A stretch of 26,300 nucleotides of DNA from an uncultured Selenomonas sp. (lineage in GTDB: Bacteria > Bacillota > Negativicutes > Selenomonadales > Selenomonadaceae): contig USAK01000027.1 of the NCBI GenBank assembly GCA_900552565.1, forward strand, positions 1-26,300, written 5' to 3'. The position numbers and the translations under genes were made by a program. Under the pieces are notes generated by a model. That model was not told where the DNA came from. It was given only the letters and a program-made list of their open reading frames with translations, and did not search any database. Below, piece after piece: positions 9,160 through 16,931 of this stretch (positions are counted from its first letter, which is position 1; each line of letters starts with the position of its first letter).

Positions 9160-9639
9160 TCACCAATGATATTTTTCGCCGCGGTTAATCTTGAACGCAC
9201 GGTAAATCTGCTCGACGAGCAGCAGGCGCACCATCTGATGCGTGAATGTCATCGGCGAAAAGCTGATGCGTTCATCCGCACGGGCGCGGACTTCCTCCGA
9301 AAGACCAAAGGCCCCGCCGATGAGGAAGGTCAGGCTGCTGCGGCCGCGCAGGCCGAGGGCATCAATCTCCGCCGCGAGTTTTTCTGATGACTTGAGCTCA
9401 CCGTAGACATCGAGGACAAAGAGATAGCTGCCCGCCGGCACAAGCTTTAAAAGCTTCTCGCCCTCTTTTTTGAGCACCTGCTCCTTTTCTGCCGGCGATG
9501 GGTCCTCGGGCATCTTTTCTTCGTGAATCTCACGGATTTCCACCTGTGCGAAGGGCTTCAGGCGTTTGAGAAATTCGGCAATGCCCGCATTGAGATATTT
9601 TTCCTTGATTTTGCCGGCACAGACAATCGTAATCTTCAT
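9160..9639 (-). CDS. rlmH: 23S rRNA pseudouridine(1915) N3-methyltransferase RlmH
   Basis: A 159-residue SPOUT-fold methyltransferase that methylates pseudouridine 1915 in helix 69 of 23S rRNA on the assembled ribosome. Length and sequence match the family: the N-terminal strand MKITIVCAGKIKE, the SAM-binding knot segment FLIGGAFGLSEEV, and the characteristic C-terminus RAFKINRGEKYHW. The ATG shares one base with the stop codon of htrA (TAATG), so translation is coupled. The order yycJ-htrA-rlmH is seen in many Firmicutes. Confidence 0.97.
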   Translation of the reverse strand: MKITIVCAGKIKEKYLNAGIAEFLKRLKPFAQVEIREIHEEKMPEDPSPAEKEQVLKKEGEKLLKLVPAGSYLFVLDVYGELKSSEKLAAEIDALGLRGRSSLTFLIGGAFGLSEEVRARADERISFSPMTFTHQMVRLLLVEQIYRAFKINRGEKYHW

Positions 9640-10727
9640 TATTTATTATCCTGCGGCATTTCCTGCAAAGTGACATCGACTGTGCGCTCGCGGTCGTTGC
9701 GGTCAATCGTCAGCGTGACCGTGTCGCCGACCTTATGGGCAGCAACTTTGGCGCGCAGTTCCGAGACGCTGTTGACTTCTTCGCCATCCACCTTGAGGAT
9801 GATATCACCGCGCTGCAGGCCAGCCTTATCGCTCGGGCCGCCGAGAACAAGCTTGAAGATGTAGACGCCTTTGTCGATGTCAAGAGAATAGCCGAAGCGT
9901 GCGGCCGTCTCTGGGTCAAAGACCGTAATACCGAGGTATGGATGGGCAACGTAGCCTTTTTCCATGATTTCCTTGACAATGGACTGCACCGTGTTGCTCG
10001 GAATGGCAAAGCCCATCCCTTCAACGCCGCTCGCTGCGAGCTTGGCGCTGTTGATGCCGATGACTTCGCCATCCGCATTGACGAGGGCGCCGCCCGAATT
10101 GCCCGGGTTGATGGCAGCATCCGTCTGCAGCAGCTTGACGCGTTCGTCGCTGTTGTCGAGCGTGCGGTTGAGGGCGCTGACAACGCCGCTCGTCACGCTG
10201 CCCTTGAACTCAAGGCCCAGCGGGTTGCCGATGGCAATGGCCGGCTCACCGACGACAATCTGGTCCGAATCGGCAAATTTTGCCGTGGGCAGATTCGCCG
10301 CGTCGACTTTGACAACAGCAAGGTCCGTCGTTTCATCGGCGCCAACGACTTTGCCCTTGAGGCTGCGGCCATCCGACAGGGAGACAATGAGCTCCTTGGC
10401 ACCGTCGATGACGTGATTATTCGTGACGATATAGCCGTCGCTCCTGAAAATAACACCGGAGCCGACGCCCTCTGTCTCGACCGGCATATTGAACCAGTCA
10501 CGGACCACGGCCTTATTCGTGATGCCGACGACAGCAGGACCGACGGTCTTGGCAGCCTGTACAACCGGTGTATTGCGGGCTGCCGAAATATGCGGTTCAG
10601 CAGCCGACGAAGCATCGGCGCTGACATCCGCGGGCGCGCCGGCAAACGTCAGCGCCGAAGCCGCAAATGCCGCGGCCACGAGCAGTGCGGTCTTTTTATG
10701 ACTTGTCTTCGCAAAGATACGTTTCAT
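9639..10727 (-). CDS. HtrA/DegP-type serine protease with PDZ domain
   Basis: A 362-residue exported trypsin-like protease for protein quality control outside the cytoplasmic membrane. The N-terminus has a signal or anchor segment (basic residues, then a hydrophobic Ala-rich stretch to about residue 30). The catalytic triad is visible as H105 (TNNHVID), D135 (TTDLAVV) and S211 (GNSGGA). One PDZ domain occupies about 265-355. I chose ATG at 10727 over the in-frame ATG at 10775. It has a GGAGGG site 8 bases upstream and is followed directly by the basic/hydrophobic export signal. The gene lies in tandem with the yycJ-like gene and rlmH, consistent with an envelope-stress/YycFG-linked cluster, though no yycFG genes are in the window. 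Confidence 0.95.
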   Translation of the reverse strand: MKRIFAKTSHKKTALLVAAAFAASALTFAGAPADVSADASSAAEPHISAARNTPVVQAAKTVGPAVVGITNKAVVRDWFNMPVETEGVGSGVIFRSDGYIVTNNHVIDGAKELIVSLSDGRSLKGKVVGADETTDLAVVKVDAANLPTAKFADSDQIVVGEPAIAIGNPLGLEFKGSVTSGVVSALNRTLDNSDERVKLLQTDAAINPGNSGGALVNADGEVIGINSAKLAASGVEGMGFAIPSNTVQSIVKEIMEKGYVAHPYLGITVFDPETAARFGYSLDIDKGVYIFKLVLGGPSDKAGLQRGDIILKVDGEEVNSVSELRAKVAAHKVGDTVTLTIDRNDRERTVDVTLQEMPQDNK

Positions 10728-10771
10728 ATGGAAATCCCTCCGTGAAAGAAAAAATCCCTGAAAATCGGGAA

Positions 10772-11527
10772 TCAATGAAGATGTACGGCCTTGTCCTGCG
10801 CGGTCATGCGTATGGGCAGGACAATTCCCTGCCGCTTCAGTATAGCTTCTACCGTGTTTTCCGCCAGCTCCGGCGTGTTGTTCTTCTCCGAAAGATGCGC
10901 GAGAAAGACCTGCTGCGGCCGTTTTTTCATGCGCACGAGCGCCCAGGCAGCATCGGCATTGGCAAGATGGCCGCGGTTCGAGAGAATCCGGCGCTTGAGC
11001 GCCCAGGGATAATCCCCGTGCTTTAAGGTCTCAGGGTCATGATTGGCCTCGAGCACCAGCACATCCGCGCCGTCAATGGCTTCCTGAACACTCGCCGTCA
11101 CAAAGCCGAGGTCCGTGGCCAGCGTGCAGCGCTTCGAGCCCATGATGCGGTAGCCGACAGGGTCAGCGGCATCATGGGAAATATTAAAAGGGTCGATGGT
11201 CAGCCCGTCAAGGCGGAATGCGCCTTCGATGGCATGAAAGCATTCCTCGGGGATGGCCTGCCGGCAGCTCATATGCTCAATCGTCGCACGCCGCGTGAAA
11301 ATGGGCAGATGATACCATTTCGAAAGCGTCGTGAGCCCTGCTATATGGTCGCGGTGTTCATGGGTAATGAGGACACCGTCAAGAGATGCGGCATCGACGC
11401 CTTCCGCTGCCAGCCCTTTCTTGATGCGCGTCGCGCTGATGCCTGCATCGATGAGCAGCCGCACACCGTCCATCTCTACATAGACGGCATTGCCCTTGCT
11501 GCCACTGGCTAATACGGATACCTGCAT
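10772..11527 (-). CDS. YycJ/WalJ-like metallo-beta-lactamase-fold hydrolase
   Basis: A 251-residue MBL-fold protein. The metal-binding motif THEHRDH is visible with H56, H58, D60 and H61, and further ligands follow (NISHDA, LATDLGF, LEANHD). Start and motif spacing match the YycJ/WalJ family, whose members are predicted or shown to act as DNA exonucleases. Their genes travel with htrA and rlmH, exactly as here. ATG at 11527 is preferred over 11545, since it has a GGGGAAG site and leads directly into the family's N-terminus (MQVSVLASGSKGN). Confidence 0.92.
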   Translation of the reverse strand: MQVSVLASGSKGNAVYVEMDGVRLLIDAGISATRIKKGLAAEGVDAASLDGVLITHEHRDHIAGLTTLSKWYHLPIFTRRATIEHMSCRQAIPEECFHAIEGAFRLDGLTIDPFNISHDAADPVGYRIMGSKRCTLATDLGFVTASVQEAIDGADVLVLEANHDPETLKHGDYPWALKRRILSNRGHLANADAAWALVRMKKRPQQVFLAHLSEKNNTPELAENTVEAILKRQGIVLPIRMTAQDKAVHLH

Positions 11528-11593
11528 TTCTACTTCCCCTATCATAAATCAAAATCCTGTAAATGGCCTGCAAAATTTCTGCAGACTGCCTTT

Positions 11594-11599
11594 ATTATA
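11594..11599 (-). promoter_or_regulatory. Putative -10 element for the yycJ-htrA-rlmH genes
   Basis: The minus strand reads TATAAT in an AT-rich stretch about 70 bases upstream of the yycJ-like start. No good -35 is present at the expected distance. Confidence 0.4.
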
Positions 11600-11624
11600 C
11601 ACCACTCAGACAAAAATTCCGATA

Positions 11625-11653
11625 GGATTTGTCTTTCCCACAAATACAAATCC
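11625..11653. repeat. Inverted repeat upstream of tex
   Basis: The arms GGATTTGT (11625-11632) and ACAAATCC (11646-11653) are perfect with a 13-base spacer. They lie just upstream of a TATACT -10-like hexamer (11662-11667) on the plus strand. The position suits an operator for tex or for the divergent yycJ-like gene. No T-run follows, so it is not a terminator. Confidence 0.45.
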
Positions 11654-11698
11654 AAATATGTTATACTATTCAAAGAATACTTAGAAAGAGGTGTTTTC

Positions 11699-13903
11699 AT
11701 GCTTGAAAAAGACATCTATCCGCTGATTGCCTCAGAGCTCAAGGCCAAGCCGCATCAGGTCGAGGCTGCCGCCAAACTGCTCGATGAAGGCAATACCGTG
11801 CCTTTCATTGCCCGCTACCGCAAGGAAGCCACGGGGTCACTTGAAGATGAGCAGCTGCGCGAACTTGAAGAACGCCTTGCGTACCTGCGCGGTCTCGTCA
11901 AACGTCAGGAAGAGATTCTCGGCAAAATCGAAGAACAGGGCAAGCTCACGGACGAACTGCGCCAGGCCATCGAAAAGACAACAAAACTGCAGGAACTCGA
12001 AGACCTCTATCTGCCTTACAAGCAGAAAAAACGTACGCGCGCCCAGATTGCCCGCGAACGCGGTCTTGAGCCTTTAGCCAACCGCATGCTGCTTTCTGCC
12101 GACCAGAAGGGCTCGCCAGAAAAACTCGCCGCAGAATTCTGCAATCCTGAAAAAGAAGTGCCGACAGCGGAAGACGCCTTACAGGGAGCCATGGACATTG
12201 TGGCGGAAACCATCATGGAAGAGGCCGCGGTGCGCCAGAATATGCGCGAACATATCTTTAAGACGGGCAAAATGCAGACCGCGCTACAGGAAGATGCACC
12301 GGAGGAGACAAAACAGGTCTTCCGCATGTACGAAGCCTACGAAGAGCCCCTGCACCGCCTGCCGCCGCACCGCATTCTCGCCATCAACCGCGGCGAAAAA
12401 CTCGGCTGCCTCAAAGTCACGCTCGCTACAGACCCTGAGGACAACTGCCAAAGGATTCTGCGCCAGCTGCACCGCCGCCCGTCCATCTGGTCAAAATATC
12501 TGTCCCTCGCGATGGAAGACGGCTACAAGCGGCTGCTGCTCCCTTCGCTCACGCGTGAGATTCGCGCCGCTTTGACGGAAACTGCCGAAAAACACGCCAT
12601 CCACCTCTTTGGCGTCAATCTGCGCCAGCTCCTGCTGCAGCCGCCCCTTGCCGGCCACACGGTCATGGGACTTGACCCGGGCTACCGCAATGGCTGCAAG
12701 ATGGCCGTCGTCGACCCGACGGGCCGCGTACTCGACTTTGGCGTGCTGCAGATTACGCAGAGCGAACGCGCCCGCGAGGCCGCCGCACAAAAAGTGCTGG
12801 CCTCCATTCGCGCCCATCACGTAACACTGCTCTCCATTGGCAATGGCACGGCCTCGTACGAAACGGAACAATTCGCGGCCAAGCTCATCGCCGAAAATCA
12901 TTTAAAGGACGTCCATTATCTCATCACAAATGAGGCCGGTGCCTCCGTCTACTCCGCGTCAAAGCTCGCCAAAGAAGAACTGCCCGACTACGATGTCGTC
13001 ATCCGCGGCGCGGTCTCGATTGCCCGCCGCGTACAGGACCCGCTGGCCGAACTCGTCAAGATTGACCCGCAGGCCATCGGCGTCGGCCAGTATCAGCATG
13101 ACGTCAACCAGAAAGAACTGGCCGGCACGCTCGACGCGACCATCGAAGCTGCGGTCAACCACGTCGGCGTCGACCTCAACACGGCTTCCGGAGCTCTTTT
13201 GCGCCATGTCGCCGGCATCAACGCGACAACAGCGAAAAATATCGTAGCCTACCGCAACGAGCACGGCGTCTTCACGAGCCGCCGCCAGCTCCTCAAAGTC
13301 CCGCGGCTCGGCCCCGCTGCCTTCACGCAGTGCGCGGGCTTCCTGCGCATCCACGAGGCAAAATCACCGCTCGACAACACGCCGGTCCATCCGGAATCCT
13401 ACGGGCTCGCCGAAAAAATTCTTCAGAAGCTCGGCTTTACCCTGAAAGACCTCACGGACAAGACACAGCTTGCTTTCCTGCAGGCCAAGCGCCGTCTGCT
13501 CGATGAACGCAAAGAACAAGAACTTGCCAAAGACCTGCAGGCCGGTCTGCCGACCGTCCACGACATCCTCGATGCCCTCGTGAGCCCCGGCCGCGACCCG
13601 CGCGAAGACCTCCCCGCCCCGCTGACACGTCAGGCCATCGTCAATCTCTCCGACCTCAAGCCCGGCACGATTCTGCGCGGCACCGTCCGCAACATCACCG
13701 ATTTTGGCGCCTTCGTCGACATCGGCCTGCATCAGGATGGGCTCATCCATATCTCAGAGCTCTCCAAACGGCGCGTCAAACATCCTTTAGAAGTCGTCTC
13801 CATCGGCCAGGTCCTCAAGGTCATGGTCATCAGCGTCGACGAAAAACGCGGCCGCATCGGTCTTTCCCTCAAACAGGTACCGAAGGAGGAACAGCTGTCA
13901 TGA
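11699..13903 (+). CDS. tex: Tex-family S1 RNA-binding transcription accessory protein
   Basis: A 734-residue cytoplasmic nucleic-acid-binding protein, the bacterial relative of Spt6. Domains in order are a helical N-terminal region, a YqgF/RNase H-like domain (starting near residue 320 with VMGLDPGYRNGCKMAVVD), tandem helix-hairpin-helix motifs (about 500-550: AGINATTAKNIVAYRNEHG and PRLGPAAF), and a C-terminal S1 domain (about 653-724). Length is close to the family's usual 720-780. The AGAGGTG ribosome site is well placed for ATG at 11699. Its stop codon overlaps the start of the cobT-like gene by 4 bases (ATGA), so the two are co-transcribed and probably translationally coupled. Confidence 0.96.
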   Translation: MLEKDIYPLIASELKAKPHQVEAAAKLLDEGNTVPFIARYRKEATGSLEDEQLRELEERLAYLRGLVKRQEEILGKIEEQGKLTDELRQAIEKTTKLQELEDLYLPYKQKKRTRAQIARERGLEPLANRMLLSADQKGSPEKLAAEFCNPEKEVPTAEDALQGAMDIVAETIMEEAAVRQNMREHIFKTGKMQTALQEDAPEETKQVFRMYEAYEEPLHRLPPHRILAINRGEKLGCLKVTLATDPEDNCQRILRQLHRRPSIWSKYLSLAMEDGYKRLLLPSLTREIRAALTETAEKHAIHLFGVNLRQLLLQPPLAGHTVMGLDPGYRNGCKMAVVDPTGRVLDFGVLQITQSERAREAAAQKVLASIRAHHVTLLSIGNGTASYETEQFAAKLIAENHLKDVHYLITNEAGASVYSASKLAKEELPDYDVVIRGAVSIARRVQDPLAELVKIDPQAIGVGQYQHDVNQKELAGTLDATIEAAVNHVGVDLNTASGALLRHVAGINATTAKNIVAYRNEHGVFTSRRQLLKVPRLGPAAFTQCAGFLRIHEAKSPLDNTPVHPESYGLAEKILQKLGFTLKDLTDKTQLAFLQAKRRLLDERKEQELAKDLQAGLPTVHDILDALVSPGRDPREDLPAPLTRQAIVNLSDLKPGTILRGTVRNITDFGAFVDIGLHQDGLIHISELSKRRVKHPLEVVSIGQVLKVMVISVDEKRGRIGLSLKQVPKEEQLS

Positions 13904-15993
13904 ATATTTTCGCGTCAATGTTCCCGACGATTGATTTAAATGATTTTCCGAAACACATCCATCGGCCAGACACAAAAATATCAAAAAGGGCACGCCTGCT
14001 TCTTCACCAGCAATTCGGTGACGCAGAGACAGGTCTTGGCGGACTCACGCCCATGTTCCTGCGCTGGCTGGACATCACAGGCGAGCTTTATCCCAAAGCC
14101 CCGCAAATGGCCACAGTCATCTGCTGCGCAGACCACGGCGTTGCTGAAGAAGGCGTCAGTGCCTATCCGCAAAAGACCACTCTGGAGATGGCCAAAAATT
14201 ATACGGTCCGCAACGGCGCTGCGGCCAATGTTTTTTCCATGTATGCAGGTTCTTCACTGCTTGTAGCAGACCTCGGCATTGCCGCCGCTGAATCCGACAT
14301 CCCGAGCCTTTTCCCGCTGCGCATTGCCGCAGGGACGAAGAACATGACAAAGGGGCCTGCCATGACGCGGGAGCAGGCCGTGGCATCCATCAAGACGGGC
14401 CTCGTGCTGGCCAAATTCATCATCGATAACGGCTGTGACTGGATACTGCCCGGCGAAATGGGTATTGCCAACACCACAGCGAGCGCGGCCATTGCCGCGG
14501 TCTGCTGCGGCAAAACGCCGGAAGAAGTCACGGGCCGCGGCACGAATATCTCCGATGAACGCCTAAAAAAGAAAATCAACGTCGTACGCCGTGCTCTTGA
14601 AGTCAACCAGCCTGACCCCAACGATGCCATCGATATCCTCGCCAAGGTCGGCGGCTTTGAATTCGGCTGTATGGCCGGTCTCATCTTAGGCGCTGCTGTT
14701 TCCAAAAAAGCCGTCATCCTCGACGGCGCGAACTGCGCTGCCGCTGCACTGCTCGCTCAAAAAATTGCGCCGGAGTCCATTTCCTATGTGTTTGCCTCAC
14801 AGCTTGGCTCGGAAAAATCGCACCGCTATATGCTTGAAACACTCGGCCTGCGGCCATTCCTGCACCTTGACCTGCGCCTCAGCGAAACCGCGGGCTCCTC
14901 TATCGCCGCGCTCATCCTCAAAAATTTCCTTGCCTACTGGTATATCTCCAGGGAAAAACTCCCCGAAAATATCGGCTGCTATGATCTCTGCAGAGTCCTG
15001 CAGCAGGGAGGCTTCTGCGAGCTCGATCCCAGCACTGAGGGAAACGATGCTGAGGATGACGCATCTATCTCTGATATAGATGATGACCTTGATGATGATA
15101 ATGTAGAAGATGCCCTCATCGATATCTTCGTCATGCCGGATAAAGACATCCAGCTGACAGACAAAACTTTTGACTTCTACCTGAAATCCATGCCCGAACT
15201 GGACAAAGATGCCATGGCTGCCTGCCAGGACCGCCTGGATCACCTGACAAAGCCCATCGACAGTCTCGGCTGCCTGGAGCAGATTGTCTGCGAATTGGCT
15301 GGCTGCAGCGGTGTAAAACGTCCAGAACAAGACACGAAATGCGCGATGATCATCTTTACGCTGCGGGAAAAACTTTCACCTGCCCTGTCCAGAATGCTGC
15401 AGACATCGGCGGCCTTCACGCGCTGCAGCATCAATCTGGAGCAGATAAAGACGGAACAGAGCATCATGGCAGCGTTCAACTTTGGACGCGAAGAAGCTGA
15501 GGTCCTCGCCGCCATCGACCCCATTGTCACGCTGAGTATCGATGAAGTATCTGCAGATGACGCGCCCGGCACCATGGATGCTCTTATCAGACAGGCTCTG
15601 CTGACAGACGAAGGCGAGCTGCGCTTCACAGAAGATACGTTCCTGAAGCATGTGCCGGCCAAGTATCAGCATCTCCTCTCTGCCCTGCTCGGCGCCATCA
15701 TCGCTGCGGCCCACAATCACAGTCTCATCCTGCTCGACGGCGAGACCGCGAAAATTATCGCGCGCTACGCGGTCAAGATGGCTCCGGAGATACGCTCCTA
15801 TCTGCTGCCCCTGCAGCCAGATCTCCTGGACCTCCGGCTGCGCCTGCCCGGCCTTGCCGCTGCCTGCGGCATACAGATTGTCAAGGCAGCGCTTTACATG
15901 CTGGATAACATGAAGACGTTCGAAGAAACCAAAGTTTCTATTGCCAGCGATGGTCCCGGTGCCATCCGTCAAGATGCTGGCAGAGAAAAATGA
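13900..15993 (+). CDS. Fused double CobT homologue, ArsAB-like base:NaMN phosphoribosyltransferase
   Basis: CobT enzymes make the alpha-riboside phosphate of the cobamide lower ligand from nicotinate mononucleotide and a base; usual length is about 350 residues and they act as homodimers. This protein is 697 residues. The first half (1-345) is a recognisable catalytic CobT: ADHG (78-81), GEMGIANTT (185-193), and LDLRLSET with catalytic-type E329. Its N-terminal KPPGS segment is degenerate. An acidic linker (about 379-410, mostly Asp/Glu) leads to a second CobT-like half (about 425-680). That half restores LTKPIDSLGCLE (449-460) and the late segments LDGETAK (612-618), KMAPE (626-630) and LDLRL (643-647). 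It lacks ADHG and GExG, and has L649 where E329 would be. Family knowledge: Sporomusa ovata uses a heterodimer of two CobT homologues, ArsA and ArsB, for phenolic bases. I infer a single-chain equivalent. An AAGGAGG site precedes the ATG, which overlaps tex. Confidence 0.88.
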   Translation: MNIFASMFPTIDLNDFPKHIHRPDTKISKRARLLLHQQFGDAETGLGGLTPMFLRWLDITGELYPKAPQMATVICCADHGVAEEGVSAYPQKTTLEMAKNYTVRNGAAANVFSMYAGSSLLVADLGIAAAESDIPSLFPLRIAAGTKNMTKGPAMTREQAVASIKTGLVLAKFIIDNGCDWILPGEMGIANTTASAAIAAVCCGKTPEEVTGRGTNISDERLKKKINVVRRALEVNQPDPNDAIDILAKVGGFEFGCMAGLILGAAVSKKAVILDGANCAAAALLAQKIAPESISYVFASQLGSEKSHRYMLETLGLRPFLHLDLRLSETAGSSIAALILKNFLAYWYISREKLPENIGCYDLCRVLQQGGFCELDPSTEGNDAEDDASISDIDDDLDDDNVEDALIDIFVMPDKDIQLTDKTFDFYLKSMPELDKDAMAACQDRLDHLTKPIDSLGCLEQIVCELAGCSGVKRPEQDTKCAMIIFTLREKLSPALSRMLQTSAAFTRCSINLEQIKTEQSIMAAFNFGREEAEVLAAIDPIVTLSIDEVSADDAPGTMDALIRQALLTDEGELRFTEDTFLKHVPAKYQHLLSALLGAIIAAAHNHSLILLDGETAKIIARYAVKMAPEIRSYLLPLQPDLLDLRLRLPGLAAACGIQIVKAALYMLDNMKTFEETKVSIASDGPGAIRQDAGREK

Positions 15994-16022
15994 ATACGGA
16001 AAACGATTGCGCTTTTGTGCAA

Positions 16023-16060
16023 ACAAAAATCGCTGAGAAAATTCTCTCAGCGATTTTTTT
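16023..16060. terminator. Bidirectional intrinsic terminator after the cobT-like gene
   Basis: An 11-bp perfect stem (16028-16038 with 16045-16055, arm AATCGCTGAGA) with a 6-base loop is followed by a T-run to 16060 on the plus strand. An A-run before it serves as the U-run for the minus strand. It ends the tex-cobT transcript and the convergent HD-domain gene. Confidence 0.93.
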
Positions 16061-16071
16061 CATATGACTGT

Positions 16072-16632
16072 TCAAAAGCCCAATTCTTCCTTATGTGCCT
16101 GCATGCCCTCAATGCAGCACTGCATGACGTCGGCAGCTTCCATGCCGAGCATGGCAAAGCCCTGCTTGATGATGTCGCGATTGCATTTTGCCGCAAAGCG
16201 CTTGTCCTTGAATTTCTTCTTGAGACTCTTGACGGCCATGCCATCGAGACCTTCCGGACGCATGAGTGCGTAGGCCTGCACGATGCCCGTAAGTTCATCA
16301 ACCGTAAACAGGCTCTTGGCGATATTGCTCTCCGGCTTGACTTCATCCGTCGTGATGCCATAGCCGTGCGAGATGATGGTCCGGATATCCTCTTCCGGCA
16401 CACCCTCCGGTTCCAGGAGTTCGCGGACATGATGGCAGTGCTCATCCGGATATTTCTCGTAATCCACGTCATGAAGATAGCCCACGGCCTCCCAATGTTC
16501 CTTGTCTTCTCCAAAATGGTCTGCCATTGCCCCCATGGCCGCGCTGACGGCTACTGCGTGGGTAAAGAGATGGTCTTCCGTCGTATGTTTTGCCAGGATT
16601 TCTTTGGCTCTTGCCAATGTCAGTTCGCTCAT
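16072..16632 (-). CDS. HD-domain protein, predicted metal-dependent phosphohydrolase
   Basis: A 186-residue cytoplasmic protein of the HD superfamily. The first metal-ligand histidine is H25 (or H21), and the HD doublet is H54-D55 in GYLHDVDYEKYPDEH. A later histidine in ISHGYG fits the third ligand position. Homologous stand-alone HD proteins of this size are common in Firmicutes, but their substrates are not established. GGAGG is 7 bases upstream of the ATG. Transcription heads away from the DnaA-box region. Confidence 0.85.
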   Translation of the reverse strand: MSELTLARAKEILAKHTTEDHLFTHAVAVSAAMGAMADHFGEDKEHWEAVGYLHDVDYEKYPDEHCHHVRELLEPEGVPEEDIRTIISHGYGITTDEVKPESNIAKSLFTVDELTGIVQAYALMRPEGLDGMAVKSLKKKFKDKRFAAKCNRDIIKQGFAMLGMEAADVMQCCIEGMQAHKEELGF

Positions 16633-16667
16633 ATAAATTCCTCCATCTGTAAGTCGCTGTACTATCT

Positions 16668-16695
16668 ATTGTAACCATCTGTCCGCAAAATGCAA
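16668..16695 (-). promoter_or_regulatory. Putative promoter of the HD-domain gene
   Basis: On the minus strand, TTGCAT (16690-16695) and TACAAT (16668-16673) are separated by 16 bases, about 40 bases upstream of the start codon. The -35 is a poor match. The nearest DnaA box starts 20 bases further upstream. Confidence 0.4.
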
Positions 16696-16714
16696 CCACG
16701 CCTTATGCTGTGAC

Positions 16715-16832
16715 TTATCCACAATGTGCACAAACTTTCCTGTGGATATTGTGGATAAGTAAGCAGCTGACCACAATATCTGGCATGATAATTCACTTTG
16801 TCCAGATATTTTTCATCTTTTTCTGTGGATAA
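16715..16832. promoter_or_regulatory. Cluster of DnaA boxes in a 299-base non-coding region
   Basis: Three perfect 9-mers matching the DnaA-box consensus TTATCCACA occur at 16715-16723 (+), 16750-16758 (-) and 16824-16832 (-). One-mismatch versions lie at 16741-16749 (-, ATATCCACA) and 16725-16733 (-, TTGTGCACA). Between them sits an inverted repeat, AATATCTGG (16775-16783) and CCAGATATT (16802-16810). No dnaA, dnaN or other origin-marker gene is adjacent. It could be a DnaA-titrating or reactivating site, a DnaA-controlled promoter region, or part of an origin. No coding sequence is seen in 16633-16931. Confidence 0.7.
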
Positions 16833-16931
16833 CTTTGTGGAATGAATTTTACGGTCTTATCATCGCAAATATAAACAGTTCTAACATAGGAGCGTTATGA
16901 TGTAGTCACTTTCTTCCAAGGAGTGATTGTG

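Noticed and set aside
10751..10771. Terminator between the yycJ-like gene and htrA on the minus strand
   Set aside because: A T-run exists, but the stem is only about four base pairs with mismatches, so it is too weak to call.
13880..13905. Cobalamin riboswitch before the cobT-like gene
   Set aside because: The start codon overlaps tex, leaving no leader, and no B12-box-like sequence was seen.
16633..16931. Firm oriC call
   Set aside because: The DnaA boxes are real, but no dnaA/dnaN neighbourhood, strand-bias switch or clear AT-rich unwinding element is visible, so only a DnaA-box cluster is claimed.
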